Below are positions 1 through 9,300 of a stretch of 64,000 bases of DNA, in pieces (position 1 is the stretch's first letter; the number at the start of each line of letters is the position of its first letter). This DNA comes from Symbiodinium natans. Taxonomy: Eukaryota > Sar > Dinophyceae > Suessiales > Symbiodiniaceae. Position numbers and translations under genes: made by a program. The notes beneath the pieces are model-generated. The model did no database searches. It saw only the letters and a list, made by a program, of their open reading frames with translations, and was not told the origin of the DNA. The stretch covers positions 120,001 through 184,000 of the forward strand of contig CAJNDS010002690.1 of assembly GCA_905221605.1 (NCBI GenBank). The letters are read 5' to 3'.

Positions 1-240
1 GGCTGAGAACGTGTTGGGCCACAGAGTGAACGGGGAGGGGGGGGGGGGGGCGGTGGGGGGGCGTTCGGGGGTTTAGCTTAGGGTCTAGGGTTTAAGGTTT
101 TGGGTTTGAGGTTTGGGGTTGAGGGTTTAAGGTTCAGGGTTTAGGGTTTCAGGTTTAGGGTGTGGGGTTTAAGGTTTAGGGTTTGGGGTTTTGGGGTTGA
201 GGGTTGAGGGCTTCGGGTTGGTCGGCTTTCGTCTTCTCTA
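1..240. repeat. degenerate TTTAGGG-type repeats with short G tracts
   Basis: The G-rich strand carries many diverged copies of TTTAGGG mixed with GGGTTTGGGG and a G homopolymer near 37-60. The first 35 bases can be read as open coding sequence (AENVLGHRVNGE) but only one edge is visible, so no exon is called. Confidence 0.7.
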
Positions 241-242
241 AG

Positions 243-278
243 GCCCAAATCCCCAAGCCCGAAGCCCCAAAAAGCCAG
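243..278 (+). CDS. candidate micro-exon (AQIPKPEAPKSQ)
   Basis: Twelve open codons lie between a pyrimidine-rich acceptor (TCTTCTCTAAG) and a CAG|GT donor. Telomere-like G-rich repeats flank it on both sides. No protein family is recognised. The frame is chosen only because it is open and hydrophilic. Confidence 0.35.
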
Positions 279-410
279 GTCCTTCAATCCAAGAAATGTT
301 TATACTACCCCCCCTTGGGCACACCCCCTCAAAAGAAAGTAGGGGGTATGGTAAAATCTTTCCCGATATTCTCCTGTTGTAGGCTAAGGGGCACTGGGTT
401 TGGGGTAACG

Positions 411-540
411 GTTTAGGGTTTAGGGTTTAGGGTTTAGGGTTTAGGGTTTAGGGTTTAGGGTTTAGGGTTTAGGGTTTAGGGTTTAGGGTTTAGGGTTTAG
501 GGTTTAGGTTTTAGGGTTTAGGGTTTAGGGTTTAGGGTTT
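411..540 (+). repeat. telomere-like (TTTAGGG)n array
   Basis: About 18 near-perfect tandem TTTAGGG units in G-rich orientation, with one TTTAGG-T variant. The array ends at TTTACAG, a plausible splice acceptor made from a mutated repeat unit. Confidence 0.97.
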
Positions 541-544
541 ACAG

Positions 545-590
545 GTCCGGGGAGCTGGGCAGCTGCAGTGCATGAGGGCAGTGCCCGGGG
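545..590 (+). CDS. candidate micro-exon after telomere array
   Basis: A 46-base non-repeat island follows TTTACAG and precedes GTGCCC. Two frames are open, one reading [15 protein letters not shown]. The frame is unresolved and no family is recognised. Confidence 0.25.
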
Positions 591-631
591 GTGCCCAAGA
601 CCCTTAACAGAGGAGTGGCTGGATGGGCCCT

Positions 632-803
632 AATATATGTATATATATATATACATACATATATGTATATATGTATATATGTATATATGTATATATGTAT
701 ATATGTATATATGTATATATGTATATATGTATATATGTATATATGTATATATGTATATATGTATATATGTATATATGTATATTTGTATATATGTATATAT
801 GTA
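632..803. repeat. ATATGTAT microsatellite
   Basis: An 8-base unit (GTATATAT) is repeated about 18 times with few changes. The apparent reading frames across it are a consequence of the repeat. Confidence 0.95.
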
Positions 804-805
804 CA

Positions 806-960
806 GGTCGGAATAATTACTAATAGCATTCTTTATGTTTCTTCTTGTAGGGTTTAGCGTGTGAAGCTTTAGTCGAGATTAGGGCAGGGTTCCGTACGTT
901 ACAGTAGGGTCTTTCGTCTCCGACCAGCGGGCTGTATAGGACTTAAGCCCGTGGCGGCCT
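806..960. other. half copy of a dispersed TIR element, then unique DNA
   Basis: GTCGGAATAATTACTAATAG at about 806 matches the left end of the element family seen complete at 52911-53010 and 63306-63401. The remainder is unique and no coding potential is evident. Confidence 0.45.
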
Positions 961-1083
961 GGTATTGCTCGTAACCCTAAACCCTAAACGCTAAACCCTA
1001 AACCCTAATCCCCAACCCCAAATCGACACTGTCACTCGTAACTTCGAAGCAGAGCCGCAAAGCCATCTACGTATTGCAACCAG

Positions 1084-1155
1084 GCCATCCGGCGTGCCAT
1101 GCGCATGTCGGCGGACGCCATGAAGGTCGCCGAAGAGCCCCTCGACTTCTCATGA
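1084..1155 (+). CDS. candidate exon ending in TGA
   Basis: After CAACCAG the reading AIRRAMRMSADAMKVAEEPL runs into TGA at 1153-1155; a GT donor follows at 1157. It could be a last exon, or an internal exon with a GC/GA-type donor before the stop. C-rich telomere repeats lie upstream and G-rich degenerate repeats downstream. Confidence 0.4.
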   Translation, partial: AIRRAMRMSADAMKVAEEPLDFS

Positions 1156-1452
1156 GGTGTGCGTATGGTTCGCTTAGGGCTTAGGGCTTACGAAGCCGTA
1201 TAGGGCTTAGGGTTTACGTAGGCCTTAGGGCTTAGAGCGTAGGGCTTCAGGCGTATTCGCAGGAGTTTAATGACCCAGTCGTCATGGCATCGGTGCATAC
1301 TGCTGAAGCCCTGAAAGTTCCGGGTTCGGGGCAGTCCTCCGCAGAACCCCAAACTCCAGACCCTTAAGCCTTAACCCTTACAACACGAAACCCCTAACCT
1401 CTAAACCCCCAGACCTCTTGAGCCCTCAAAACCCCCAAGCGACAAACCCTCA

Positions 1453-1575
1453 ACTTGGAGGTTCATGGGCACTTATAACTCTAATTCTAACTGTACTTGT
1501 AAACCCCCTAAGTCCCCTAAGTAGGTTATATGTAGATTTATATTGGGGGTTATAAGTACCCATGAACCTCCAAGT
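1453..1575. mobile_element. small TIR element, family A
   Basis: A 123-bp element has about 25-bp terminal inverted repeats (ACTTGGAGGTTCATGGG...ACCCATGAACCTCCAAGT). It has no coding capacity and is MITE-like. Its right end is 20 bases upstream of a candidate exon. Relatives are at 30542-30682 and 52629-52761. Confidence 0.8.
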
Positions 1576-1594
1576 ATGTGTCCTCAAAAGGCAG

Positions 1595-1652
1595 AAGGAG
1601 AACGCGACACAAGCCTCAGCGGCTGCGCAGGAGAAGTCGGAGGAGGCGGAAA
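1595..1652 (+). CDS. candidate micro-exon (KENATQASAAAQEKSEEAE)
   Basis: The 58-base island lies between AGGCAG and GTCTGT. The frame is rich in Ala, Glu, Lys and Gln, as expected for a coiled coil. It leaves phase 1 at the donor. No family is recognised. Confidence 0.5.
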
Positions 1653-1659
1653 GTCTGTA

Positions 1660-1753
1660 AACCCGAAACCCGAAACCCGAAACCCTAAACCCTAAAGCCT
1701 AAACCCTAAAGCCTAAAGCCTGAACCCTAAACCCTAAACCCTAAACCCTAAAC
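1660..1753 (-). repeat. CCCTAAA/CCCGAAA array
   Basis: C-rich telomere-like units with CCCGAAA and GCCTAAA variants lie between two candidate exons. Confidence 0.9.
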
Positions 1754-2056
1754 GGCTGCAGTGCTTGAGCTTGGCCTCCCCTTCATTCTTACGTGCGGTC
1801 AATCCCATAACATTAAGAACGTATCAATCCACGAACCTAGGCTGGACACAACAACAACAACGCCTTCTTCTCGGAAGATATTCATTATGTACTTATCCCC
1901 AATACCCCTGGGCAATTGTTACAGGCACGTTTTTTTTTATTGTTACGGGCATCGTGTAGGGCTTATGGTTTTGGGGCTTCGCGTTGGGGGTTGGGAGTTC
2001 GGGTGGCTGACCAGAGACCAAACAACCCTGCCAATCGCGGGGTCCCGTTTTTTCAG

Positions 2057-2114
2057 GCGCAGAAGCAGAAGGGTCAGGCGGAGAAGATGCTCGAGGAGCA
2101 TCTGGGGAACCAAG
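2057..2114 (+). CDS. candidate micro-exon (AQKQKGQAEKMLEEHLGNQ)
   Basis: It starts after TTTTTTCAG and ends at AAG|GTTTCC. Nineteen codons plus one base read as a strongly amphipathic helix. An alternative frame is also open. Downstream is a G-rich TTTAGGG array. Confidence 0.5.
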
Positions 2115-2127
2115 GTTTCCTTTTTCA

Positions 2128-2171
2128 GGTTTAGGGTTTAGGGTTTAGGGTTTAGGGTTTAGGGTTTAGGG
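2128..2171 (+). repeat. (TTTAGGG)n array
   Basis: Six tandem units directly downstream of the candidate exon donor region. Confidence 0.95.
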
Positions 2172-2409
2172 TGCCTAAACCATAACCGTAAACGGGGGAA
2201 GGCTTCCTGATTCAACCCTAAACCCCTCTTCCGATCATAGGGCTTGAAAGAGATCGGAGATCCTAGGGCTCAGGGTTTAGGGTTTAGGGTTTAGGGTTTA
2301 GGGTTTCGGTTTAGGGTTGAGGAGTCTTCTGGCTTCCATTCGGCACACACCTAGGGCCTCACGTCCGGTCAGTCTCAAAAGGACTTCCAAACCCGACGTA
2401 AAGGACCTG

Positions 2410-2790
2410 TAAACCCTAAACCCTAAACCCTAAACCCTAAACCCTAAACCCTAAACCCTAAACCCTAAACCCTAAACCCTAAACCCTAAACCCTAAACCC
2501 TAAACCCTAAACCCCTAAACCCTAAACCCTAAACCCTAAACCCTAAACCCTAAACCCTAAACCCCCTAACCCTAAACCCCAACCCTAAACCCTAAACCCT
2601 AAACCCCAAACCCTAAAACCCTAAAACCCCAAACCCTAAACCCTAAACCCTAAACCCTAAACCCTAAACCCCAAACCCTAAACCCTAAACCCTAAACCCT
2701 AAACCCTAAACCCTAAACCCAAAAACCCTAAACCCTAAACCCTAAACCCTAAACCCCAAACCGCAAACCCTAAACCCTAAAGCCTAGGAT
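2410..2790 (-). repeat. long (CCCTAAA)n array
   Basis: About 50 tandem units with CCCCAAA and CCCTAAAA variants. Non-repeat sequence borders both sides, so this is interstitial and not a chromosome end. Confidence 0.97.
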
Positions 2791-2860
2791 CCCTTCTCAG
2801 GCTCCCTCCCTTGGTCCCCTGGAGTTTAAGGGACCCCCAGGGGCCCTTCAACATCTCCCC

Positions 2861-2970
2861 CCAGAGACTCCAAAACCCCTTAGTTAAGGAATATGCCTTA
2901 AATCATATTAGAGTTCCTACTATTTTTTTTAAAGGGATATACCTTAATTAAGGGGTTTTGGAGTCTCTGG
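2861..2970. mobile_element. palindromic TIR element
   Basis: Inverted arms of about 33 bases (CCAGAGACTCCAAAACCCC and its complement) enclose about 40 AT-rich bases. There is no coding capacity. It ends 13 bases before a candidate exon. Confidence 0.8.
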
Positions 2971-2983
2971 ACCCGGCATCCAG

Positions 2984-3013
2984 GAGCTCGAGCAGGGGAA
3001 GAGCCGGTGGCTC
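2984..3013 (+). CDS. candidate micro-exon (ELEQGKSRWL)
   Basis: Ten codons lie between CATCCAG and GTGTTG. It is very short and cannot be assigned. Confidence 0.3.
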
Positions 3014-3019
3014 GTGTTG

Positions 3020-3360
3020 CCATTATTGTTTTTTTTTGTTTTTAAATTGTTGTTTTTTGTTGTTATTATGATCATGACTATGATTATGAAATTGATTAGT
3101 CTTCTTGCTACATTATTCTTGTTACTCCATTGTTAGCGTTTTGTCTTTGCATTTTGCGTCTGGTAGGTTTCCGGCAGTTCAGGAGGGCTCGCTGGGGTTG
3201 AACGTGGTGGCATGGGGTTTGATGATGGTCTTGGTAGGGGCTAGCGGTCTCTCCAGTGCTTCTTTGTAGGGGGTAAGTAGGGTTAGGTTGACTATGTTTT
3301 GATCACGGTAGTCGGGCTTAGGAGGCTGCGGCATCCGTGAGGGCTTAGCGCCTCTATATT
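3020..3360. other. unique AT-rich stretch without a clear gene
   Basis: T-rich unique DNA is followed by weak TAGGGTTAGG traces. No open coding island with splice-like edges was seen. Confidence 0.5.
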
Positions 3361-3478
3361 AAACCCTAAACCCTAAACCCTGAACCCCAAACCCTGAACC
3401 CTAAACCCCAAACCCTAAACCCTAAACCCTAAACCCTGAACCCTGAACCCTGAACCCTAAACCCTAAACCCTAAACCC
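3360..3478 (-). repeat. (CCCTAAA)n array with CCCTGAA variants
   Basis: C-rich telomere-like repeats run into CCCAAG, which can serve as the acceptor of the next candidate exon. Confidence 0.95.
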
Positions 3479-3481
3479 AAG

Positions 3482-3555
3482 GTTGGAGCAAATGAGGGTG
3501 AAGGCAGCCAAGGCGGCCGAGGAGGACAACGAGGCTGGGCGCCAGCCACCCCCCG
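3482..3555 (+). CDS. candidate micro-exon (LEQMRVKAAKAAEEDNEAGR)
   Basis: The 74-base island is bordered directly by telomere-like repeats. The acceptor is CCCAAG at the end of a C-rich array. The donor is G|GTTTAGGG, the first unit of a G-rich array. The translation is a Lys/Glu/Ala-rich helix followed by PPP. It illustrates repeats forming both splice borders. Confidence 0.5.
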
Positions 3556-3783
3556 GTTTAGGGTTTAGGGTTTAGGGTTAAGGGTTAAGGGTTTAGGGTT
3601 TAGGGTTAAGGGTTTTCAAGGGCTTCAATTGGGTTTAAAGGGCTTTAAGGGGTTTATGGGGTTTGCAGGCTTTTTGGGGGCTTTGGGGGGGTGTAGGGAG
3701 TTTCAGAGTTTGGGGTCTAGGGTTTAAGTTGGGGATTCGGAGTCTGGGTTAGCGGGGCTCAGTTTGAGATTTGGTCGCCCATG

Positions 3784-4028
3784 CCCTTCAAATGCTCCCG
3801 GAACCCCAAACCCCAAGCCCCAACCCCCAACCCCACACACCCCACACCCCACACCCCACACCCCAAACCCCAAACCCCAAACCCCAAACCCCAAACCCCA
3901 AACCCCAAACCCCAAACCCCAAACCCCAAACCCCAAACCCCAAACCCCAACCCCAAACCCCCAACCCCAAACCCCAAACCCCAAACCCCAAACCCCAAAC
4001 CCCAAACCCTAAACCCTAAACCCTAAAC
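3784..4028 (-). repeat. (CCCCAAA)n and (CCCTAAA)n array
   Basis: CCCCAAA units are followed by CCCTAAA units. All open frames here (PKPQTPN and GFGVWGL types) are products of the repeat. Confidence 0.97.
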
Positions 4029-4129
4029 AAATTGGAGCCTCTCTGGGTTCACGTTGGGCCCCTGAGGTTGCACCGCTTGGGCTTCAGGACCCTTCTCAAG
4101 AGTTTGTTAGGGCGCTTCGGGGTCAGATT

Positions 4130-4430
4130 AAGTTTAGGGTTTAGGGTTTAGTGTTTAGTGTTTAGGGTTTAGGGTTTAGGGTTTAGGGTTTACGGTGTAG
4201 GGTTTAGGGTTTAGGGTTTACGGTGTAGGGTTTAGGGTTTAGGGACTATCTGAGGCTCCGGGTGGCAGCCCCTTGGTTCTAAGCCCTAGAAGTTTCGGGT
4301 TTTGGGGTTTGGGGTTTAGGGTTTAGGGCTAGGGTTTAGGGTTTTGGGGCTAGGGTTTAGGGTTTTAGGGTGTAGGGTGTAGGGTTTAGGGTTTAGGGTT
4401 TAGGGTTTAGGGTTTAGGGTTTAGGGACGA
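4130..4430 (+). repeat. G-rich telomere-like arrays
   Basis: Two blocks of TTTAGGG with GTGTTTA and GGTGTAG variants flank an unassigned unique island at about 4246-4290. Confidence 0.93.
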
Positions 4431-4460
4431 AACATCCCGCACCTTCTTCGGTTCCCGGAG

Positions 4461-4503
4461 CTCTGCGGCCGAAGGTGCAAGAGGCTTGGAAAGAAGCCGC
4501 TTG
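4461..4503 (+). CDS. candidate micro-exon (LRPKVQEAWKEAA)
   Basis: It lies between CCCGGAG and GTGGGC, with phase 2 at both ends. Both flanks are G-rich telomere-like repeats. Confidence 0.4.
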
Positions 4504-4539
4504 GTGGGCAGGTGTGCGAGCGTTTGCACGTTGAGGTGG

Positions 4540-4640
4540 CGGTTTAGGGTTTAGGGTTTAGGGTTTAGGGCTTAGGGTTTAGGGTTTAGGGTTTAGGTAG
4601 GGCTTAGGGTTTAGGGTTTAGGGTTTAGGGTTTAGGGTAG
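4540..4640 (+). repeat. (TTTAGGG)n array
   Basis: About 13 units with two GCTTAGGG variants. Confidence 0.95.
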
Positions 4641-4649
4641 GAACCCCAA

Positions 4650-4992
4650 ACCCCAAAGCAGAAATCCTGATCCTGAGCCCTAAGCCCTGAGCCCTAAACC
4701 CCCGCGCACCAACCTGCGGCAATTTTTCACACATATAGGCGTTTCGAAATTTTTAAAACCAATTTTCAGAACTAAAAAGCTGGACCACCCCCTCCTCACG
4801 GGCTACTCCTAGTCAGCCAGCATGCCTTCGAGCATTCTCGCACCGAAGCCCCGGGTATGGATGGGTCTTGGAGGATGGGCTATTAGGCCTCGTAATTCGC
4901 ATCATCAGCCCCTAAACCCTAAACCCTAAACCCTAAACCCTAAACCCTAAACCCTAAACCCTAAACCCTAAACCCTAAACCCTAAACCCTAA
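4650..4992. other. unique DNA then (CCCTAAA)n array
   Basis: 4650-4911 is mainly unique and without a recognised gene. 4912-4992 is a clean C-rich telomere-like array. Confidence 0.8.
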
Positions 4993-5078
4993 CGCCCAAA
5001 TAAGTTCAGCTTTTCAGTCAAAGCATCGGAGGCGCATGGCAAACCCCAAGAAGTGCCCTAAACCCCAAAACCCCCAGA

Positions 5079-5202
5079 CCGATATGGGGGTTTCCGAAAA
5101 TAGGGGTACCCTGTTGGAGGTTCCTATAAGAAGGATTATACTTACGCTATTTTGGGGGTATCTTCAGAGGGTACCCCCTATTTGGGGAAATGCCGATATG
5201 GG
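5079..5202. mobile_element. TIR element, GGGGTACCCT family
   Basis: Left AAAATAGGGGTACCCTG is inverted as CAGAGGGTACCCCCTATTT on the right. Diverged relatives occur near 60390-60484. Its right edge is about 35 bases upstream of a candidate exon. Confidence 0.65.
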
Positions 5203-5237
5203 GTTTCTGCTGCTGTCCAAGTCTCCGTGGGGCTCAG

Positions 5238-5290
5238 GAAGAGAGGAAGCTGAAGGTCATGGTGGACGAGCTCGCCGAACAGGACGCTTA
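5238..5290 (+). CDS. candidate micro-exon (EERKLKVMVDELAEQDA)
   Basis: It starts after GGCTCAG and ends at GTATAG. The frame is a textbook amphipathic helix. A TAG would follow in frame if the GT donor were not used. Confidence 0.5.
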
Positions 5291-5515
5291 GTATAGGGGC
5301 CTTAATAATTCAAACAGGGTTTTGGGGTAGAATTTATTTCAGGCAATGGCCTCTTTATGAAGGGGTAACTGTTAAAATGGCCCGTAACAGAAACAGATTT
5401 GGGAAGAGATTCCGTAAATATTTTTAGGGTTCAGGAAATTGGGACCTCCGCAGGCCCGTGACAGAAACAGATTTGGGATTAGATTCCGTAAATATTTTCA
5501 GGGTTCAGGGTTTAG

Positions 5516-6060
5516 GAACCCGGCCAAAGCTGAAAGAGGCCACCTGCCACAACCACCCCCCCAAGCGCATGTTTGAGTAGGGGCCAAAGCTGAAGGAGGC
5601 CACCTGCCACAAGTGGTCTTTCGCCCAAAGTCCTGTACCTAAAGAGGCCACCCCCCCTGAATGTCCAAAGCACATGTTTGAGTAGGGGGGGCCAAAGCTG
5701 AAAGAGGCCACCTGCCAAAGCTGGGCTTTCGCCCACAGTCCTGTAGCTAAAGAGACCACCCCCCTGGCCTCTTTATGAAGGGGTGACTGTCAAAATGGCC
5801 CGTAACAGTAACAGATTTGGGAAGAGATTTGGGAAGAGATTCCGTAAATATGTTGTTTTTGAGTGTGGACATTGAAGAGGGCTGGCCTCTTTAGTTACAG
5901 GGCTTTGGGCAAAACCCAGCTGTGGCGGGTGGCCTCTTTCAGTTTTGGCCCCTTTTGTTCAAATACATGTTTTGGACATTCAAGGGGGGTGGCCTGTTTA
6001 GCTACATGACTTTGGGCGAAAGCCCAGTTGTGGCGGGTGGCCCCCCACAGCTTTGGGATA
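5516..6060. repeat. tandem repeats of a CCAAAGCTGAAAGAGGCC unit
   Basis: Several diverged units of roughly 60-120 bases contain GGCCAAAGCTGAAAGAGGCC and CATGTTTGAGTAGGG in one direction. Inverted copies (AGTTTTGGCCCCTTTTG) lie at 5880-6060. No gene is seen. Confidence 0.8.
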
Positions 6061-6086
6061 GTGCCCCCCACTGCCCCCCCCCCAAA

Positions 6087-6178
<92 letters not shown>

Positions 6179-6297
6179 ACCCCCCCCCCCACCCCCCCCC
6201 CCCCCCCCCCCCCTTTGCGCAAGGGGGGGGGCCCCCCCCCCCCCCCCCCGCGGTGAGCAGAAGCCCCCCCCCCCCCAAAAAAAAAAAAAGCCGGCCC
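6061..6297. repeat. very long poly-C tract
   Basis: A near-continuous C run occupies about 6076-6220, followed by mixed C, G and A homopolymers. Proline- or glycine-only frames over it are artefacts of composition. The true length is uncertain in any assembly. Confidence 0.95.
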
Positions 6298-6720
6298 CAA
6301 AAAGCATTCAATGACTATGCGATAACAGAAATTTAAGTATATCATCCTGTCATCGTGTTGTTATGGATTAATCACGTACTCTACAAACACGTACTCTTCC
6401 AATAGAACGCAGCCGGAGATCGTGCAGGGTGATCACTGCTCAGACCTGAGCCACGCGAAAAAGTCAATTTGTCTTGCTCTTCTAAGGTTTGAGGGTTTGG
6501 CGGTGTACGGTCTGAGGTTGCGGGTGCAGGGGGGGGGGGGGGGGCCCCCCTGGAAGTTGGAGGGGGGGGGGGGGTGGGGGGTTTGGTTAGTGTGGGGGGG
6601 GGGGGGGCCTGGTTTTCTGTGGTGGGGGGGGGGGGGGGGGGAGGCCTACCTGAAATAGGCACAGGCCCCTTTTTCACGCACTCTCAAGCTTTGGCCCCTT
6701 TTGCTCAAATATGTGTTTTG
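6298..6720. other. unique DNA with G homopolymers
   Basis: Unique sequence is interrupted by G runs near 6529-6640. I see no convincing gene. Confidence 0.5.
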
Positions 6721-6728
6721 GACATTGA

Positions 6729-7300
6729 GGCCGGGCAACACATTTCCTAAAGTAGTTAGTGTCGTTTTGGTGACCAGAGCCGGGCGACACATTTCCTACA
6801 GTAGTTAGTTGTTTTAGTGGCCAAAACCGGGCGACACATTTCCTAAACTAGTTAGTCGTTTCTGTGGCCAAAGCCGGGCGACACATTTCCTACAGTAGTT
6901 AGTCGTTTTAGTGGCAAAAACCGGGCGACACAATTCCTAAAGTAGTTAATCGTTTTAGTGGCCAAAGCCGGGCGACACATTTCCTAAAGTAGTTAGTGTC
7001 GTGTTAGTGACCAAAGCCGGGCGACACTTTTTTCCCTAAATTAGTTAGTAGTTTTTGAGACCAAAACCGGGCGACACATTTCCTAAACTAGTTCGTCGTT
7101 TTAGTGACCAAAACCGGGCGACACATGTCCTAAAGTAGTTAGTCGTTTTGGTGACCAAAACCGGGCGTCACATGTCCTAAAGTAGTTAGTCGCTTTAGTG
7201 ACCAAAGCCGGGCGACGCATTTCCTAAAGTAGTTAGTCGTTTTAGTGACCAAAGCCGGGCGAAAATTTCTTAAACTACTTAGTCGTTTTAGTGACGATGT
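6729..7300. repeat. about twelve tandem 46-55-bp repeats
   Basis: The unit is approximately GCCGGGCGACACATTTCCTA plus AAGTAGTTAGTCGTTTTAGTG. Copies are 85-95 percent alike by eye and contiguous without spacers, so this is a minisatellite. Confidence 0.95.
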
Positions 7301-7491
7301 TTCACCTCTTGTCTATTGTTGCTAAGCGGAAAAATGCTTTTACAAAAAAACAAGAAAGCTGAAAACAAGTACAAAACCCTAGACAAGGTAGTCTTTCAAC
7401 TTTTTGGCCACCCCTATATATGGTTGTGCGCTGTGCGTTCCCCCCCAGGTATCCCACCCCCCCATGGTCTACAGTCTCCCCTAAACCAAGC

Positions 7492-7640
7492 CTAAACCCT
7501 AAACCCTAAACCCTTATATAACCCTAAACCCTAAACCCTAAACCCTACACCCTAAACCCTAAACCCCTAAACCCCTAAACCCTAAGCCCTAAACCGTAAA
7601 CCGTAAACCCTAAACCCTAAACCCTAACCCCTAAACCCTA
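7492..7640 (-). repeat. (CCCTAAA)n array
   Basis: C-rich units with CCCCTAAA and CCGTAAA variants precede a GGTGGTGGT microsatellite (7650-7790). Confidence 0.93.
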
Positions 7641-8154
7641 GGCGGGGGGGGGTCCCGTGGTGGTGGTGGTGGTCCCGTGGTGGTGGTGGTCCTGTGGTGG
7701 TGGTCCGTGGTGGTGGTCCGTGGTGGTGGTCCGTGGTGGTTGTCTGTGGTGGCCGTGGTGGTGGGGAGGGGGGGGGGGCGGGGGGCCGCCGGGGCGCAAC
7801 CATACATAGGCCGTGCAAGAAACTCAAGGACACGGTTGAGGGTTTGGGGGGTTAGGGTTTTGGGGTTTCACAGGGTTCGGGCCAAAGCCCGACACAAAAC
7901 ACCCTAACCCCCAAAACCTTAAGGGTTTCGGATTTAGGTTTAGTTTAGGGTTTAGGCTGGGTGTTTTAGGGTTTGGCTTTAGGGCTTTGAAGATTAGGGT
8001 TGTTTAGAAGTTTAGCTGGTTTGGGGCTGTTTAGGGTTTAGAAGCTTTGGTTTGGGCCTTGAGGGCTATATTGTTTATTCTGGGAGTGGACTCGGGGGGA
8101 CTTACTGGAAGGTATTTTATTATTAGGTTGTATTCGTTTCAGAGGCCATGAAAG

Positions 8155-8365
8155 AGGAGGCCCTGGAACAGTTCTAGTCTGTTCCGGGTACCGTCAAAAA
8201 GTGTGCAAAACAACATGCCCTGGAACAGTTCTAGTCTGTTCCGGAGCAGAAAACCAGGCCCCGGAACAGTTCCAGAACAGTTCCGGAACAGTTCTGCTTT
8301 GTTTCGGGATTTTGCCCCAAAAACGTACTTCCTGGAACTGTTCTAGTTTGTTCTGGAGCATATGA
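8155..8365. repeat. GGAACAGTTCTAGTCTGTTCC repeats
   Basis: Five or more copies of a short self-complementary unit built on CTGGAACAGTTC and GTTCCGG are spread over about 200 bases. Confidence 0.8.
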
Positions 8366-8609
8366 AAACAAGGTTGTTTTTTTCTTATTATCTTCTGTTG
8401 TTTTTATATATTTTCATATTTGTTATGCTGTTATTTTGTGATATATATATATATATATAGATATGTACATATTTCATTGTTATATTGCTATATTGTTATC
8501 TTATTGTATTGGTATCTTGTTATCTTGTTATTTTGTTATATTGCTATATTGTTATATTGCTGTATTGTGTTTTTACCAAAAGGAGTTCTATAGTCTAAGT
8601 GTCTATAAC

Positions 8610-9055
8610 CTATATTGGCTACAGGCTATAGGTCCATACTGCCTCTCCTTTCGGGATGACGAAAACCCTCTCCGGCGCACTTTTGGCTCACGAAAGTGCG
8701 CCGGAGAGGGTTTTTGTGGCTCAGGGGACAGAGGGGATCCAAGTTCTATAGTCTATGGCTATAGGTCTATCCTGCCTCTCCCATTTTGGATGACGATAAA
8801 AACCCTCTCCGGCGCACTTTTGGCTCACGAAAGTGCGCCGGGGAGGGTTTTCGTGGCTCAGGGACAGAGGGGATCCAAGTTCTACAGTCTATGGCTATAG
8901 GTCTATCCTGCCTCTCCATTTTGGATGACGATGAAAACCCTCTCCGGCGCACTTTTGGCTCACGAGGGGAGGGTTTTTGTGGCTCCGGGGACAGAGGGGA
9001 TCCAGGTTCTATAGTCTATGGCTATAGGTCTATCCTGCCTCTCCATTTTGGATTG
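8610..9055. repeat. tandem repeat of about 130 bp with internal perfect hairpin
   Basis: Copies begin near 8631, 8763, 8897 and 9026 (GGTCTATCCTGCCTCTCC). The first two complete units contain an inverted repeat CCCTCTCCGGCGCACTTT...AAAGTGCGCCGGAGAGGG around TGGCTCACG. In the third unit the right arm is mostly deleted. Confidence 0.9.
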
Positions 9056-9300
9056 CCACTGACACACCAAAGAGGCCATTGCCTCGTTTCGGCCTAAGGA
9101 TTGCCACTGACACGCCAAAGAGGCCATTGCCTCGTTTCGGCCCAATGAACTCACAGGTTCCATTTACAGGATTTGCGACGTGATTTGCTACATGCCCTTT
9201 TCCATTTACAGGATTTGCGACGTGATTTGCTACATGCCCCTTTTCCTTTACACGATTTGCGACGTGATTTGCTACATGCCCTTTTCCCTCTCATTCCCCC
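9056..9300. repeat. two further short tandem arrays
   Basis: A unit containing TTGCCACTGACACACCAAAG occurs twice (9051-9146). A 42-bp unit with GATTTGCGACGTGATTTGCT occurs three times (9160-9290). Confidence 0.9.

Noticed and set aside
539-857. Tyr/Ile-rich frames of 66-96 codons on both strands
   Set aside because: They are produced by the ATATGTAT microsatellite.
2410-2790. True chromosome end
   Set aside because: The array is bordered by unique DNA on both sides and arrays of both orientations alternate through the window.
3724-4026. Several overlapping frames rich in NPKPQT or GVWGLGF
   Set aside because: They are translations of CCCCAAA/CCCTAAA arrays in all frames and have no independent coding signal.
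5895-6345. Proline- or glycine-only frames up to 138 codons
   Set aside because: They cross a poly-C homopolymer and purine/pyrimidine runs.
6729-7300. CRISPR-like array
   Set aside because: Units are contiguous and vary internally, there are no unique spacers, and the genome is eukaryotic.
8810-8830. Spliced-leader relic in ACTTTTGGCTCACG
   Set aside because: Only about 10 bases agree and it is the loop of the repeat unit's hairpin; the LTR match is much better.
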